Positions 20,617-30,671 of a stretch of DNA of 64,000 bases are shown piece after piece. The stretch lies in the NCBI GenBank assembly GCA_001310455.1, contig BAXG01000029.1, positions 1 to 64,000 of the forward strand, given 5' to 3'. The DNA comes from Photobacterium sp. JCM 19050. Lineage in GTDB: Bacteria; Pseudomonadota; Gammaproteobacteria; Enterobacterales; Vibrionaceae. The notes under the pieces are model-generated. The model was not told the DNA's origin and ran no database searches. It worked only from the letters and a program-made list of their open reading frames with translations. Each line of letters begins with the position of its first letter. The stretch's first letter is position 1. The translations under genes were made by a program, and so were the position numbers.

Positions 20617-21763
20617 CAGCGTTTCCCCCTGCAATGTGACGAACCAGTGACGCCCCCTTTACCGGAGACTTGAGAGAAAACGGCTTTTCAACCGATACAT
20701 AGAGGACGGTAGATGCCAGCCAGGTCACGGCAAAAAACAGCGGCATCAGAACATAGAGTTGATAGGTCCATTGGCCGTCTGGCGTCACAAGAAACGGGAG
20801 CACCATAAACAGGAATTTGAGGGTCAGGCCGTGGATCAGGTAGTAGGAATAGCTCATGTTGCCAAACCACAACATAAACCGGGTTGTACAGAATCGGGAC
20901 AAAACCTCCCGGCCGTCGAGGCACTGCACACATACCAGCGCATAGCCAATAAACATAATGGCTATCTTCACCCACTCCCCGGCCTCAGAAAACCGGTACC
21001 AGGCTAATAAGGCAAAGAGCACCGTAACCAATGGGAAGCGAAACGGTAACCCCGATGTTTCCCTGCTATGGGTGTATTCGAACAGCAACATCCCGGAGAA
21101 AAACATCAACAATTCTGAATGAGACGTATACCCCATGCCCAGCGCCATAAAACCAGCCACTGAAACGGCAACCAGGAACCCAACCCGCTCGGTTTGTTGC
21201 CACTTTCGCAGACTTAAAAGGGCAATAGTGAACGGGACTGCCAGGTAAAAAAACATCTCGTAGCTCAGGCTCCAGGCGACAGAAATAATGGCTGTCATAT
21301 CGAACATTCCCGGCAGCAAGAGGATATTTCCTGCCAGCAGCCACGCGTCCGAACCCATATCTCCGCTGAATTTGCTTTGCCCCGGGAACAACACGGAAAG
21401 GATCAGGTATACGGCTAATACAGCCAGAAACGTGGGGTAAATGCGTCGGATGCGACGCCTGAAATAAGGAAGGAATGCCTGCTCGCGCTTAATCAACATG
21501 CCGTAAATTAGAAAGCCGCTCAGGACGAAAAACAGATCGACGCCGCTGGCGCCAATTGCCCGGTAGACTTTTACGGCTTCCCCGGTAAAACCGTCAGTGT
21601 TTAACCAAGGAAGTATTTGGGCACAGTAATGGACAACAAACACCATAAAAGCGGCAATGCCGCGCAATCCCTGCATGGGTAACAAGCGTTCGGCACTGTT
21701 GCCTGTGTCATATATGGCATCGGCTTTATCAATCCATCGGGAAAGGAAACTCCGTTTTCGCAT
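20616..21763 (-). CDS. Acyltransferase 3 family membrane protein
   Basis: This integral membrane acyltransferase of about 382 residues (OafA/NodX type) O-acylates exported sugars. It shows LLPMQGLRGIAAFMVFVVHY with the conserved RG and catalytic-type His, SGVDLFFVLSGFLIYG, and about ten membrane spans including SYSYYLIHGLTLKFLF. The raw frame runs 100 bp into the amidotransferase gene. A one-base correction in the run of Gs near 20655 ends it as KGGVTGSSHCRGKR exactly at the next start (TGATG), which I take as the true stop. It lies 5 bp after xrtA. Confidence 0.75.
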
Positions 21764-21768
21764 TCCGG

Positions 21769-23358
21769 TTACTGCCCTCCCGCATTCAGGGCTGCGTTAT
21801 GGGAAACCTTTGCTCCACGTGCATTGGCCAAAGGTACTCCCCGGACAGCCTGCAACGATGCCTGGTCAGGCCATATCCAGTAGCGGCCAGCAAGTTGCTC
21901 AGACTCATCTTCGCTACCATCCCCGTTTACCAGCACGGCAACCGCAAACACCTGGCCAACAGGCACTGAGCCAGAAAGTCGGGACAATGCATCCCACAAT
22001 TTAATTTTTGCCCCGCTGGCTCCGCAGTAGTCGTCGACGCAATAGAGATAAATCACTGCGAGCCGGTTGCCGGAAGAGTCCGCCAGCAACAATCGACGCC
22101 CCATTACCGGGTTGCCGGAAGCGCCGGCCAACTCAATGTCTGATGCGTAATCTAACGTCCAGTGCTCCGGGTCATACAGCTTGTTGGATGCACTGATAAG
22201 CTCTCCGACATTGCCAGTGCTCTCCTCTTCGATGCCACCTGCGTTGCTATCAGGGTACACCGCCCTGAAGTACCAGGCTCCGTTTTCCCGGGATTCGCCC
22301 AATAATTGCTGCGAGGTTCCTGCAAAGGTTATTCCCCAGCGTTTCACCGGAGACCGGGAATCACCGGCCGGACTGACATTCTGCGGTAACGTCGCTGCCT
22401 GTATATCGGGATAAACCAAGTTGTGGGTCACCCGGCCGGTCCACCACGCTGCAGCGCTCATCAGAACCGTCACAGCAATCACCACCATCCACGCTGGCTT
22501 TGACGCCGGGACCGCAGGCAAAACAGCCGGAATCTCACTGTCGGCAAAGCGATTGGCAACGGCAAAAATAAGCCCGATAACCAGGGAGAAGAACACCCAG
22601 CCGTATATCAGGTGATCTGCGCCGGTTGCGACTGTCATATCCGACCAATAGCCAATGAGAACGATCAAGGTAGCCCGAAAACCGTTGGCAATGATTGGGA
22701 AAATAAAACTGAATCCGATAAACAGCAGGCGCTTTTTCAGGCTGGCAAATGACAAATAGGAAAACAGGCAACCAAGCGCCACACTGGCGATAAGAAACCG
22801 GATACCCGAGCAAGCTTCGGCTACTTCAAACAACCCGTTGGGGACGGCGATAAACAACGCTTCACGGTAGACAGGTATGCCCACAAAGCGCAAAAACGCA
22901 ACCACAAAATCAGCGGTGATGTTTTGCAGTGCCGGGACAAACATTTCCCCGAAAGGAATACAAAAAATGAGATAAAACAACGGGAAACTGATAATCCGGG
23001 CAATCTGGTTACCAACCACAGCCCAGATTAAAAATATCAGGGAGAAAACGGAGGCCGCGTGCATAAACAGGGAAATATCTGCCACACGCCCGACCAGCCA
23101 AAGTGACAGAGGACCAAGCAACAACAGAACCGGAAAGTAAGCCACCGAAGGCGTAGATTGTGCCAGAAGGTCTTTTTTCTGCCAGCAAAGCCAGAGGCTG
23201 ATGGGCAATATCAGGAAACCGTGCTGGTAGGTATTGGAGTTCATCCAAACCCCGACCATGTCCCGGATACCTACATGAAACACAGCCAGCCAGAGTACCA
23301 GGACAACACCCAGCCGAAGCCACATTCCGGTCAGCGGCTGAATCGCCATACTAGCCAT
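21769..23358 (-). CDS. xrtA: Exosortase A fused to an EpsI-like C-terminal domain
   Basis: This 529-residue protein is the sorting transpeptidase XrtA. Residues 1 to about 275 form the eight-helix exosortase domain with all three catalytic residues: Cys183 in EACSGIRF, Arg228 in NGFRATL and His249 in DHLIYGW. After a spacer and another membrane span, residues ~310-529 form a periplasmic EpsI-type domain, the usual arrangement of XrtA. It should cleave PEP-CTERM proteins at the inner membrane and pass them on, possibly to a glycan or lipid. The start directly follows the stop of the glycosyltransferase upstream, whose end (GAGGCGGTGA) includes a ribosome site. The frame is intact. Confidence 0.95.
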   Translation of the reverse strand: MASMAIQPLTGMWLRLGVVLVLWLAVFHVGIRDMVGVWMNSNTYQHGFLILPISLWLCWQKKDLLAQSTPSVAYFPVLLLLGPLSLWLVGRVADISLFMHAASVFSLIFLIWAVVGNQIARIISFPLFYLIFCIPFGEMFVPALQNITADFVVAFLRFVGIPVYREALFIAVPNGLFEVAEACSGIRFLIASVALGCLFSYLSFASLKKRLLFIGFSFIFPIIANGFRATLIVLIGYWSDMTVATGADHLIYGWVFFSLVIGLIFAVANRFADSEIPAVLPAVPASKPAWMVVIAVTVLMSAAAWWTGRVTHNLVYPDIQAATLPQNVSPAGDSRSPVKRWGITFAGTSQQLLGESRENGAWYFRAVYPDSNAGGIEEESTGNVGELISASNKLYDPEHWTLDYASDIELAGASGNPVMGRRLLLADSSGNRLAVIYLYCVDDYCGASGAKIKLWDALSRLSGSVPVGQVFAVAVLVNGDGSEDESEQLAGRYWIWPDQASLQAVRGVPLANARGAKVSHNAALNAGGQ

Positions 23359-24633
23359 TCACCGCCTCCTCGAACTTCTTTTCCGGAACGCCTGTGCTGC
23401 CCCTGGCACATCCGGTTCTGGTACACCGTAAGTTAAATAATCCAGTGCCGGCGCCAGTTTCGCGTCCCAGCCGTACGTGCTGGCCAGCCATTGTCGCGAC
23501 AACGGAGCGGACGGTTTGCGGTCAAGCTGCTCAACAAGCCAGTCAGCCATTCGTTGAGGGTCATCAGTTACCTGCACATTGTCTTCCGGGTAACCTTCCA
23601 GCCCTTCAATACCCATCGGTGTAGTGGACACCGGAAGCTCCATTGCCATGGCTTCAAGAATCTTGTTCTGGATGCCCCTTGCAATACACATCGGTGCAAC
23701 GGCGGCGGCCGCCCCGTTCAGGTATGGACGGACATCTTCCACCCGTCCGGTGACAATAATGCCGCGCTGCGTTTCCAGCTCTTTGACCGTGCTTCCCGGT
23801 TTACTGCCAACAATATAGAAACGTGCATCCGGCTTTTTATCAAGAACCAAAGGCCAGCAGTGGCGTGCAAACCAGGTAACGGCATCTGCGTTCGCCCAGT
23901 AATCCATCGCACCGGTAAAAACAATGTAATCGGCACCCTCAAGCTGATGGTTTTCAGCCAGTGTCATTTCTGCTTTTGGGTTGAAATACGCCAGATCGAT
24001 ACCGTTACCGAGCGTCTGAATTTTCTGGTGCAGTTCTGGTTCAATACGCTGTCGGAAAAGCGCAGTTTCCGCGTCAGAGATAAAGCAGCAAACATCGAAT
24101 TCATCTACCAGACTGCGTTCATACTTCGCAAGGTGCATGGCTTCCCGACGGTAGACCCAGCGCATTACCCCGGAGGTGTTGTCGGCGTACTGCAACCATT
24201 TGTCGGAGTCGATGTCCGCCATATGTACGACCTTGTGGTAGTCATCCGGAAAATAGTCACTGACGTACTGCGCCATGGATGAACAATAGACAAACAGGTG
24301 CCGGATACGGTGCTCGGCGATCACCTCGTCCACCCACTTCTGCATGCTGCTCCGGTTGTAATAAGGCAGCGTAATCGGCTCACCGGAAAAAAACGCCTTG
24401 AGCCCATAAGCTTTTGCTGTGGCGGTATTCAAAGTGACAACATTGACACTGGCAGCCATGGATGAGAGCGCACCCAGGTACTGCCTGTCATATTCATCGT
24501 CGATAAAACAGCCCAGATGGACCTCATAACGCTTGCTCAGGAATTTGAGCAAGTTGTAGGTAGTGATTTTGTCCCCTTTGTTAGGGGGGAATGGCACCCG
24601 GTGGCAAAGAAATAACAATGGTGTTTTATCCAT
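23359..24633 (-). CDS. XrtA-system GT4 glycosyltransferase (stp1/TIGR03087-like)
   Basis: This 424-residue glycosyltransferase opens LLFLCHRVPFPPNKGDKIT, the distinctive N terminus of the stp1 sugar transferases that accompany XrtA. The donor half carries YIVFTGAMDYWANADAVTWF, FYIVGSKPG and RGIQNKILEAMAMELPV, matching the family, and the tail is basic (RKRSSRRR). It should act in the cytoplasm on the growing lipid-linked unit. It sits 3 bp after the FemAB-like gene and immediately before xrtA, a conserved order in these loci. Confidence 0.9.
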   Translation of the reverse strand: MDKTPLLFLCHRVPFPPNKGDKITTYNLLKFLSKRYEVHLGCFIDDEYDRQYLGALSSMAASVNVVTLNTATAKAYGLKAFFSGEPITLPYYNRSSMQKWVDEVIAEHRIRHLFVYCSSMAQYVSDYFPDDYHKVVHMADIDSDKWLQYADNTSGVMRWVYRREAMHLAKYERSLVDEFDVCCFISDAETALFRQRIEPELHQKIQTLGNGIDLAYFNPKAEMTLAENHQLEGADYIVFTGAMDYWANADAVTWFARHCWPLVLDKKPDARFYIVGSKPGSTVKELETQRGIIVTGRVEDVRPYLNGAAAAVAPMCIARGIQNKILEAMAMELPVSTTPMGIEGLEGYPEDNVQVTDDPQRMADWLVEQLDRKPSAPLSRQWLASTYGWDAKLAPALDYLTYGVPEPDVPGAAQAFRKRSSRRR

Positions 24634-24636
24634 AAC

Positions 24637-25680
24637 TCACCCCAGATACCGTGAAAGAACCGGGCCGACCTGACGACTGACCCCAAGCGGCAATCGCTTC
24701 CACATATTTATCACTGCCGCATAGCGCGGATTGTTCGGGGACAGGTTAGGAAGCGTTTTGGCTTTTACCAAGGCACAGCGATAGTGCAGCGGCTCTTCAT
24801 TCATGCCCCAGTGTTGTTTGTATTTGTAGGAGCCCGAGTCTTTTTTGCTGCGCCCGAAATCAAACCGGCGATAACCGCGGGAAGCGGCATGGCACATAAG
24901 CTGGTAATACATGTAATCGTTACTCTTCAGAGCCCGGGCTGCCTCCGTTCCTCCGCCGTAATAGGGGAGAACCAGGTCACGGTAGTAAAAACTGAGTACG
25001 GCAGAAACCGCGTTCCCGTCCGCATCTTTCACCACCATCGCTTCACATTGGCTGCCAAATTCTTTTTTCAACTCTCTGAACAAACGCCGGCTGAAAACCG
25101 GAGTACCGAGGTTCCGCACACTTTCTGAATAAATGTCGTAGCACTGATCAACATCCTGCTGGATCTCCCAACTGAGGCCATTTTTGAGGGAGTGCCGCAC
25201 AACAGCGCGCTGCTTCCGCTTTATGGACGTCAGAATTTGGTCAGGATCGTCTTCGATATCACGCCAGAAAGAGGCATGCCGGCAATGGTGCTGCCAGTTC
25301 TCATCCCCTTCCCGCTCCTCTCTGTCCCGAAGTTCAATGTGGTCAACACCAAACTTGCGCCCTCTTTTCAGTGCTTCATCTTCCAGCGCTATCCTGACTG
25401 TTTCATCGTCCGCCAATGTACCGCCATACACACAAAAAGGTGTTGAAACCAGTGTGTGCCCGAACAGCATACTTTTTTGACGAACGAGCGGCAGAACGCC
25501 CACCACCGCGTCGTCCTGCCAGGCCATCAGGTAGAGCGTACGGTGGCCGAGCGCACGCTCGACGACCCGACGCCAACCACTGAGATGGAAAAAACTCCCT
25601 TCCGGATGGGCATCCACATAAGCATCCCAAATATGCGAATGGGCGCTATCCAGTGGCAAAATTTGTAATGACGCTGTCAC
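24637..25680 (-). CDS. XrtA-system FemAB-family protein
   Basis: This 347-residue GNAT/FemAB-fold protein belongs to the XrtA-associated FemAB family. Characteristic stretches are SFFHLSGWRRVVERALGHR, ILTSIKRKQRAVVRHSLKNG, and near the end YRRFDFGRSKKDSGSYKYKQ. FemAB proteins add amino acids from aminoacyl-tRNA to peptidoglycan; the XrtA relatives are presumed to acylate the EPS or its precursor, which is unproven. The start is a GTG at 25680, inside the end of the deacetylase gene, giving a 35-bp overlap. Confidence 0.9.
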   Translation of the reverse strand: MTASLQILPLDSAHSHIWDAYVDAHPEGSFFHLSGWRRVVERALGHRTLYLMAWQDDAVVGVLPLVRQKSMLFGHTLVSTPFCVYGGTLADDETVRIALEDEALKRGRKFGVDHIELRDREEREGDENWQHHCRHASFWRDIEDDPDQILTSIKRKQRAVVRHSLKNGLSWEIQQDVDQCYDIYSESVRNLGTPVFSRRLFRELKKEFGSQCEAMVVKDADGNAVSAVLSFYYRDLVLPYYGGGTEAARALKSNDYMYYQLMCHAASRGYRRFDFGRSKKDSGSYKYKQHWGMNEEPLHYRCALVKAKTLPNLSPNNPRYAAVINMWKRLPLGVSRQVGPVLSRYLG

Positions 25681-26565
25681 TTTGATGTCCTCGAAACAAA
25701 TCCGTGTCCAATTGGTAAACGCTGGACATGGTGTCCCAGCGATAAAGCGAAAACAGTCGGTCCAACCGGCTCTCTGTCCGGTTTAAATTCAGGTAGTGCC
25801 TGAACCGTGTTTTAAGCGGGATACCTGGGATCCGCGCTGCGCCGGATCCAACTCCCACGGGTGAATGTAAAGACTGAATGGAGCCCCGGTTTCCTCAAGG
25901 TATTTATCAATTAACCGGGTTGTCACTGACAACGGGTACAAACGGAAATACCCGCCACCTCCAATGGGAATGTTCTTTCCCATCAGCGAAAGTGTCGGGA
26001 TGGGGATCTCTGTGATCCCTTCAGGTCGTTTATGGATAAAGCGCGGCCAGTCAGGCACCCCATAATGGTCATGCTGAACCGGGTAGGTACTGCTGGAGTA
26101 TGTGAATCCCATCTCGGCCAACGCAGAAAAGGCCCACTCGTTGTCTTTGTTGATTGAAAAACTCGGCGCTCTGTAGCCTCTGACTGCCTCGCCGGTAATG
26201 GATTCAAGCAGCAATTTTGAACGGGAGACATCGGCCTCGAACCCGGCCCGGTCAAGTTCGGTCACTCTTTGATGATGAAAGCCGTGACAGGCAATTTCAT
26301 GGCCTTTTTGGTGGATTTCAGCAATTAGCGCCGGACGACGCTCTGCCACCCAACCCAGGATAAAAAAGGTGGCTTTGACGTCATGAAATTCAAACAGTGC
26401 AAGAAGCTTCCGGGTGCTGCTTTCAACCCGCACCGGGTAGCTCAGCCCCCACTCCTCTGGGGAAATAACACCATTAAATGCCGAAACCTGAAAGTAGTCT
26501 TCCAGATCAACCGTCATTGCCAGCGGAGTCGTATTCTTCTTGTTGCTTTGCCATCCCTGAGCCAT
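25646..26565 (-). CDS. XrtA-system polysaccharide deacetylase
   Basis: This NodB-type deacetylase of about 306 residues has AMTVDLEDYFQVSAFNG at the start (metal and catalytic Asp), ATFFILGWVAERRP, and the metal-binding HEIACHGFHHQ. It also has the C-terminal YIHPWELDP. The frame breaks near 25830; the shifted frame gives IPLKTRFRHYLNLNRTESRL, the conserved family ending, with a stop at 25646. It would remove N-acetyl groups from the polysaccharide. There is no classical signal peptide, as is usual for this XrtA family. It follows the sugar transferase by 3 bp. Confidence 0.85.
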
Positions 26566-26568
26566 AAA

Positions 26569-27165
26569 TCACTGACCCCGGCCGAACAAAATGATCTCTG
26601 ATGTCCGAACCAAAATGGCGACATCAAGCAAGAAACTCCGGTGTTTAATGTAAAACAGATCATATTGGAGCTTTTCCTGCGCATCCTTTACTGAGCTGCC
26701 ATACGGGTATTTGAGTTGCGCCCAGCCGGTCAGGCCCGGTTTCACCAACAAGCGATGACGGTAATACGGGATATCTTTCTCAAGGGAGTGGCAAAACTGA
26801 GGGCGTTCAGGCCGGGGGCCAACAAAGCACATATCCCCGCGGAGCACATTCCAAAGCTGAGGCAGTTCATCAATACGGTACTTGCGAAGGAACTTGCCAA
26901 CACGGGTTACCCGGGGGTCACCTTTACTCGCCCATTTTGCTCCGTGCGCTTCTGCATCAACGGACATACTGCGAAATTTATGGATATCAAACAGTCTTTC
27001 GTTGAACCCGACGCGTTTTTGGCTGTATAAAACCGGCGCACGCAAACCATCTTCAAGCTTGATTAGTACCACGGCGAGCAGCATCAGCGGCCAGGTAAAA
27101 AGCAGAACAAATAGCGCCAGCACGACGTTGACTACCCGGTCAAATACCCGGTGAGGGTACGTCAT
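26569..27165 (-). CDS. Initiating sugar transferase, catalytic half (bacterial sugar transferase domain)
   Basis: This 198-residue frame is the catalytic phosphoglycosyltransferase domain that loads the first sugar phosphate onto undecaprenyl phosphate. It has the membrane re-entrant segment VLALFVLLFTWPLMLLAV, the basic FDIHKFRSM motif, RKYRIDELPQLWNVLRGDM and GPRPERP, then KPGLTGWAQ. In XrtA loci this domain is normally fused to the N-terminal CoA-binding-like half in one protein (EpsB type). Here it starts at an ATGA overlapping the stop of that half, so it is either a genuine split pair or another indel. Together the halves add up to normal family length. Confidence 0.85.
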   Translation of the reverse strand: MTYPHRVFDRVVNVVLALFVLLFTWPLMLLAVVLIKLEDGLRAPVLYSQKRVGFNERLFDIHKFRSMSVDAEAHGAKWASKGDPRVTRVGKFLRKYRIDELPQLWNVLRGDMCFVGPRPERPQFCHSLEKDIPYYRHRLLVKPGLTGWAQLKYPYGSSVKDAQEKLQYDLFYIKHRSFLLDVAILVRTSEIILFGRGQ

Positions 27166-27986
27166 GGGGCAGTACGTTCATTAAGGAACCACGACGGGTG
27201 AACAAGACTGACCGCTATTTGCCCAGTTTCACGTTCAATAAAATTGACAATATCGAGAACTTCGATGCCATAAACCTTACAGCGGAACAGGCATTCAACA
27301 GGTATATTATCCCGTCGTTCATCCGCAGCAATAACAATTTCATCGGCTCTTCCGGATAAAATGAGAGAATCGATCAACTCTTCGATTTCATCGGTATCTT
27401 TTGTATATGAAATTATCTTTCTCTTTTCAATGAAATTATCTTTATCGCCCCGAACATGGACAAAACCAACCAAATCAAAACCGTTTCTGTCGGCTCGTCT
27501 TCTCATCGTATTTTCGATAATTGCGGCGCGTTCACCCGCACCGATTACCAGCACTTTCTTTTGTCCGAACCTTTCATAGTTTGCCACTTTTGCAATATAT
27601 CGAACAAAAATGAGACCAATAAATGCGTAAAGATGAAACACTTCTATGAAAAGCACTTCGGAAACCAAAAGGCCAGTCACTTTAAAGAAAAGGAAAGATA
27701 AGATGTAAGACAGAATAGCGCTGAATAGCAACCTGTAGAACAAGCCGGTTTGGGTCTCACGGAGTTTGACATTGTACAAACCAACAGCAAATATGCTGAT
27801 TTTGAAAGAAAAAATCAGCACAATACCAACGATGACAAAGGTTTCAATCACCGGTGCAGGTGCCACTGCCACCGAGTTCTCAAATGACCAGTGAGTAAGC
27901 AAATACACAAAAGCTAACATGGTCATGTCTGCAATCATCAAGACTTTATGGCTTGTTGATGTCCGGTAAAACTTTAATTCGGTCAT
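27162..27986 (-). CDS. Initiating sugar transferase, N-terminal membrane and Rossmann-like half
   Basis: This 274-residue frame is the N-terminal half of the EpsB-type sugar transferase. It has four or five membrane spans (ADMTMLAFVYLLTHW, IFSFKISIFAVGLY, LLFSAILSYILSFLFF) followed by a Rossmann-like domain with KKVLVIGAGERAAII. It ends in PSWFLNERTAP, the point where family members normally run on into the catalytic half. The split is marked by an ATGA overlap. It is the first gene of the leftward XrtA operon, reading from the 475-bp divergent control region. Confidence 0.85.
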   Translation of the reverse strand: MTELKFYRTSTSHKVLMIADMTMLAFVYLLTHWSFENSVAVAPAPVIETFVIVGIVLIFSFKISIFAVGLYNVKLRETQTGLFYRLLFSAILSYILSFLFFKVTGLLVSEVLFIEVFHLYAFIGLIFVRYIAKVANYERFGQKKVLVIGAGERAAIIENTMRRRADRNGFDLVGFVHVRGDKDNFIEKRKIISYTKDTDEIEELIDSLILSGRADEIVIAADERRDNIPVECLFRCKVYGIEVLDIVNFIERETGQIAVSLVHPSWFLNERTAP

Positions 27987-28461
27987 AAATAAATCTTTTT
28001 AATCAGATAGTAAGTAATTTTTATTTTTTCGTCGTTAAGCAATTGTTTTATTATCAGAATTTAAGTTTTATTTGTTACCAGCAATATATGGGTGACGGAC
28101 TAATACTAAGCCAGAACCCAAATGACATTGGATGATAAATAGGTGAATTCATCTCGCAGTCTCAGGAATAAAACACTGCTTTCATACAAGTCTCAAACTC
28201 AGGCAAATTTTTTTATCACCTTAATAAACAGTAAAAAACGATAACTACTGTTTTACTCCGTTATGTCATCTAATAGAAATATACCCCAGCAATATACTGT
28301 CTCAATTCCAAATACTGAGACAGTAAGAGTTAAGCTAACCAGTTAATTTTTAAAGCAGCAATCTCCCAGCCGGTTCAGTTGGTACGGTAATGGGGACAAA
28401 ACAAATAATGCCCAGATATTTAGTGCGTATTTTTTAAGACCGAACAGAAAGGACACACGCT
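27987..28461. promoter_or_regulatory. Divergent control region of the XrtA operons
   Basis: This 475-bp AT-rich stretch has no gene. It separates the leftward sugar-transferase operon from the rightward export operon. It contains the inverted repeat at 28296-28324. I found no convincing sigma-54 promoter with both the GG and GC elements; TTGGTACGGTAATGGGG at 28379-28395 has only the -24-like half. Confidence 0.5.
28296..28324. promoter_or_regulatory. Palindromic motif, copy 4 (perfect 9-bp inverted repeat)
   Basis: ACTGTCTCA at 28296-28304 and TGAGACAGT at 28316-28324 form a perfect 9-bp inverted repeat with an 11-bp spacer. The arms equal the outer half-sites of the other copies, but the spacing is wider. 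It lies about 138 bp upstream of the export lipoprotein gene. Confidence 0.6.
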
Positions 28462-29087
28462 ATGTCAATTCGGAACTTGATCTTGGTCGGTTTACTTAGC
28501 TTGGTAGCCGCCTGTTCCAACAGTGATCTCACCGATCTACCAACGTCTACCGCCAGGGGGTCACAAACCACGGACGTGGATGAGTACCGCTATCTCATTG
28601 GTCCGGGAGACAGTCTTGAGATCTTTGTCTGGGGTAACCCGGAGATTTCAGGAAGTTTCATTGTCAGGCCAGACGGGATGATAACGACCCGCTTGGTTGA
28701 AGACATCAAAGCGTCAGGTAAAACCCCTACCGAGCTCGCCCGCACCTTTGAACAACACCTTCGTGAGTACATCAGGGAACCCATAGTATCTGTCATGCTT
28801 GAGCGCTTTATCGGCCTTACCAAGAGCAGGTTCGGATAATCGGTGAAGCATCAGAGCCCAAGGCCATTGCCTACCGCCAGAACATGACGCTGCTGGATGT
28901 CATGATCGCCGTGGATGGCCTGACCATCTTTGCCGATGGCGACAATGCCAGCGTCATTCGCGTAGAGGACGGTAAACAGAGAGCCTACCGTCTGAAAATT
29001 GATTCATTGATTCGTGACGGAGATATTGCCGCCAACGTGGATATTCTCCCCGGTGACATCATCATCATTCCCGAAGCTTGGTTCTAG
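28462..29087 (+). CDS. XrtA-system polysaccharide export lipoprotein (Wza/PrsE-like)
   Basis: This outer-membrane polysaccharide export protein of about 208 residues belongs to the Wza/OPX group, in the short form typical of XrtA loci. The N terminus is a lipoprotein signal with lipobox VAAC. Next comes the poly-export domain (YLIGPGDSLEIFVWGNPE, VRPDGMITTRLVEDI) and an SLBB-like part. The frame breaks near 28815 and resumes as VRIIGEASEPKAIAYRQN. It starts the rightward operon, with AAAGGA 9 bp before the ATG. It would form or gate the export channel together with the chain-length protein. Confidence 0.85.
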
Positions 29088-29103
29088 GTTGGGAGTGATA
29101 TAA

Positions 29104-30671
29104 ATGCTCGAGCATTACGAACAGCTGCTTCAGTACGTCAGAGGAATCTGGCTCAAGCGGCGCTACATTGTGATTGTCAGTTGGATCCTCTGCCATTGGG
29201 GTGGCTGGCAGTTACCATGATGCCCAATAAATATACTGCTGATGCACGCATCTACGCGGACACCGGCTCTATCCTTAAACCCCTGCTGAGAGGGCTTGCA
29301 ATACAGACAGACCCCTCACAGGAACTCAGCCTGATGGTAAAAACCCTCCTCGCCCGCCCCAACCTGGAAAAAATTGCCAGGGAAACAGATGCGGATGTCA
29401 GGGCAACTACCCCGGAAGCCTATGAGGGCATCCTGAAAGATCTCAAAGACAACATCACCATTCGCTCCACCGGCAGGGAGAATCTCTACACCATCAGTTA
29501 TACCGGTACAGACCCTGTCTATACCCGGGATGTTGTTCAGACCTCTATCAATGTCTTTGTCGACAGCGCGTTGGGTGAAAAGCGTCAGGATACCGATCAG
29601 GCCAATGAGTTTTTGAGTCGCCAGATCTCCGAGTACGAAGCGCGGCTGGTTGAGGCGGAATCAAAGCTTGCGTCATTTAAGCGGGAAAACACGGGTTTCC
29701 TTCCCGGCAGTGACCGCAGTTATGTTGCCAGGCTCCAACAGAACAGAACACAGCTCGAGCAAACGGAACTGGCGCTGAAGGAAACCCAGACCAAGGTGTC
29801 CCTTGTTAAGGCACAAATTGCCGAAGAAGAAGCGCTGGCTGCCAATCAGGTGATTTCGGTTGAAACCGAATACGATGAGCGGTTGCAAAACCTCGAAGAT
29901 CGTCTTGATAACCTGCGTTTCCGCTACACCGACAAACACCCGGATGTGATTGAAACACGCCGCCAGTTGGGTGAGCTGCGTTATCTTCGTGATCGCGAAT
30001 TGCGAAGTGCAGAACACAGCAAAACGCTGCTGGACGACAATGAGGTTTACCAGAACCTTAAAATCACCCTGAGTGAACTGGAAAGTGAAGTTGGCTCTCT
30101 GGAAACCCGTATTGCAAGTTACCAGGCCAGAATCTCCGAGCTGAGTGAGAACATCGATCAGGTGCCTGATATTGAGGCGCGCCTGACCAACCTCAACCGA
30201 GATTACAACATTACCAAAGCGAAATACGAGCAGCTCCTTTCCCGGCGGGAATCTGCCCTGATCTCCCAGAGCGTAGGCACCGGCGGCGCGGACGATATCA
30301 AGTTCCGGGTCATTGAAGCGCCACGGGTACCCAATGAACCATCCGGGCCATTTCGCATGGCTTTGCTGGCTGTTGTTCTTCTGGGTGGCATTGCAACCGG
30401 GCTGTTCATTTCCTTTATCGTCAGCCAGATTGCCCCTGTGGTGTCATCATCCCGTCAGTTGTACCAGGTTACCGGCATTCCGGTTTTCGGCATGGTTTCA
30501 GCGACGCCTAACTCCAATCTTGAACACTGGGCCAAGCGTAAGAAGCGGTTGTTTATCTTTGCGAACACATTGCTGGTCGCAGTGTTTTCCGTCATGGTGA
30601 TGCTCAACGCCTCGACAGACATACATGACCGGGTTATTGCAGAACTGTCGAAGAGGTTGGCCGCACTATGA
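29104..30671 (+). CDS. XrtA-system chain-length determinant protein (Wzz/PCP family)
   Basis: This is a polysaccharide co-polymerase of about 522 residues. The start at 29104 has GGGAG upstream and gives MLEHYEQLLQYVRGIW followed by the first membrane span. A frameshift near 29190 falls inside that span, so simple calling loses the N terminus. A long periplasmic coiled-coil region follows (heptads through LVEAESKLASFKRE and LESEVGSLETRIASYQ). The C-terminal span starts MALLAVVLLGGIATGLF, and a second hydrophobic stretch lies near the end. It pairs with the BY-kinase encoded next, which it overlaps by ATGA. Confidence 0.85.

Noticed and set aside
28379-28395. Sigma-54 promoter before the export lipoprotein gene
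   Set aside because: Only the -24-like TTGGTACG part is present; the essential GC of the -12 element is missing.
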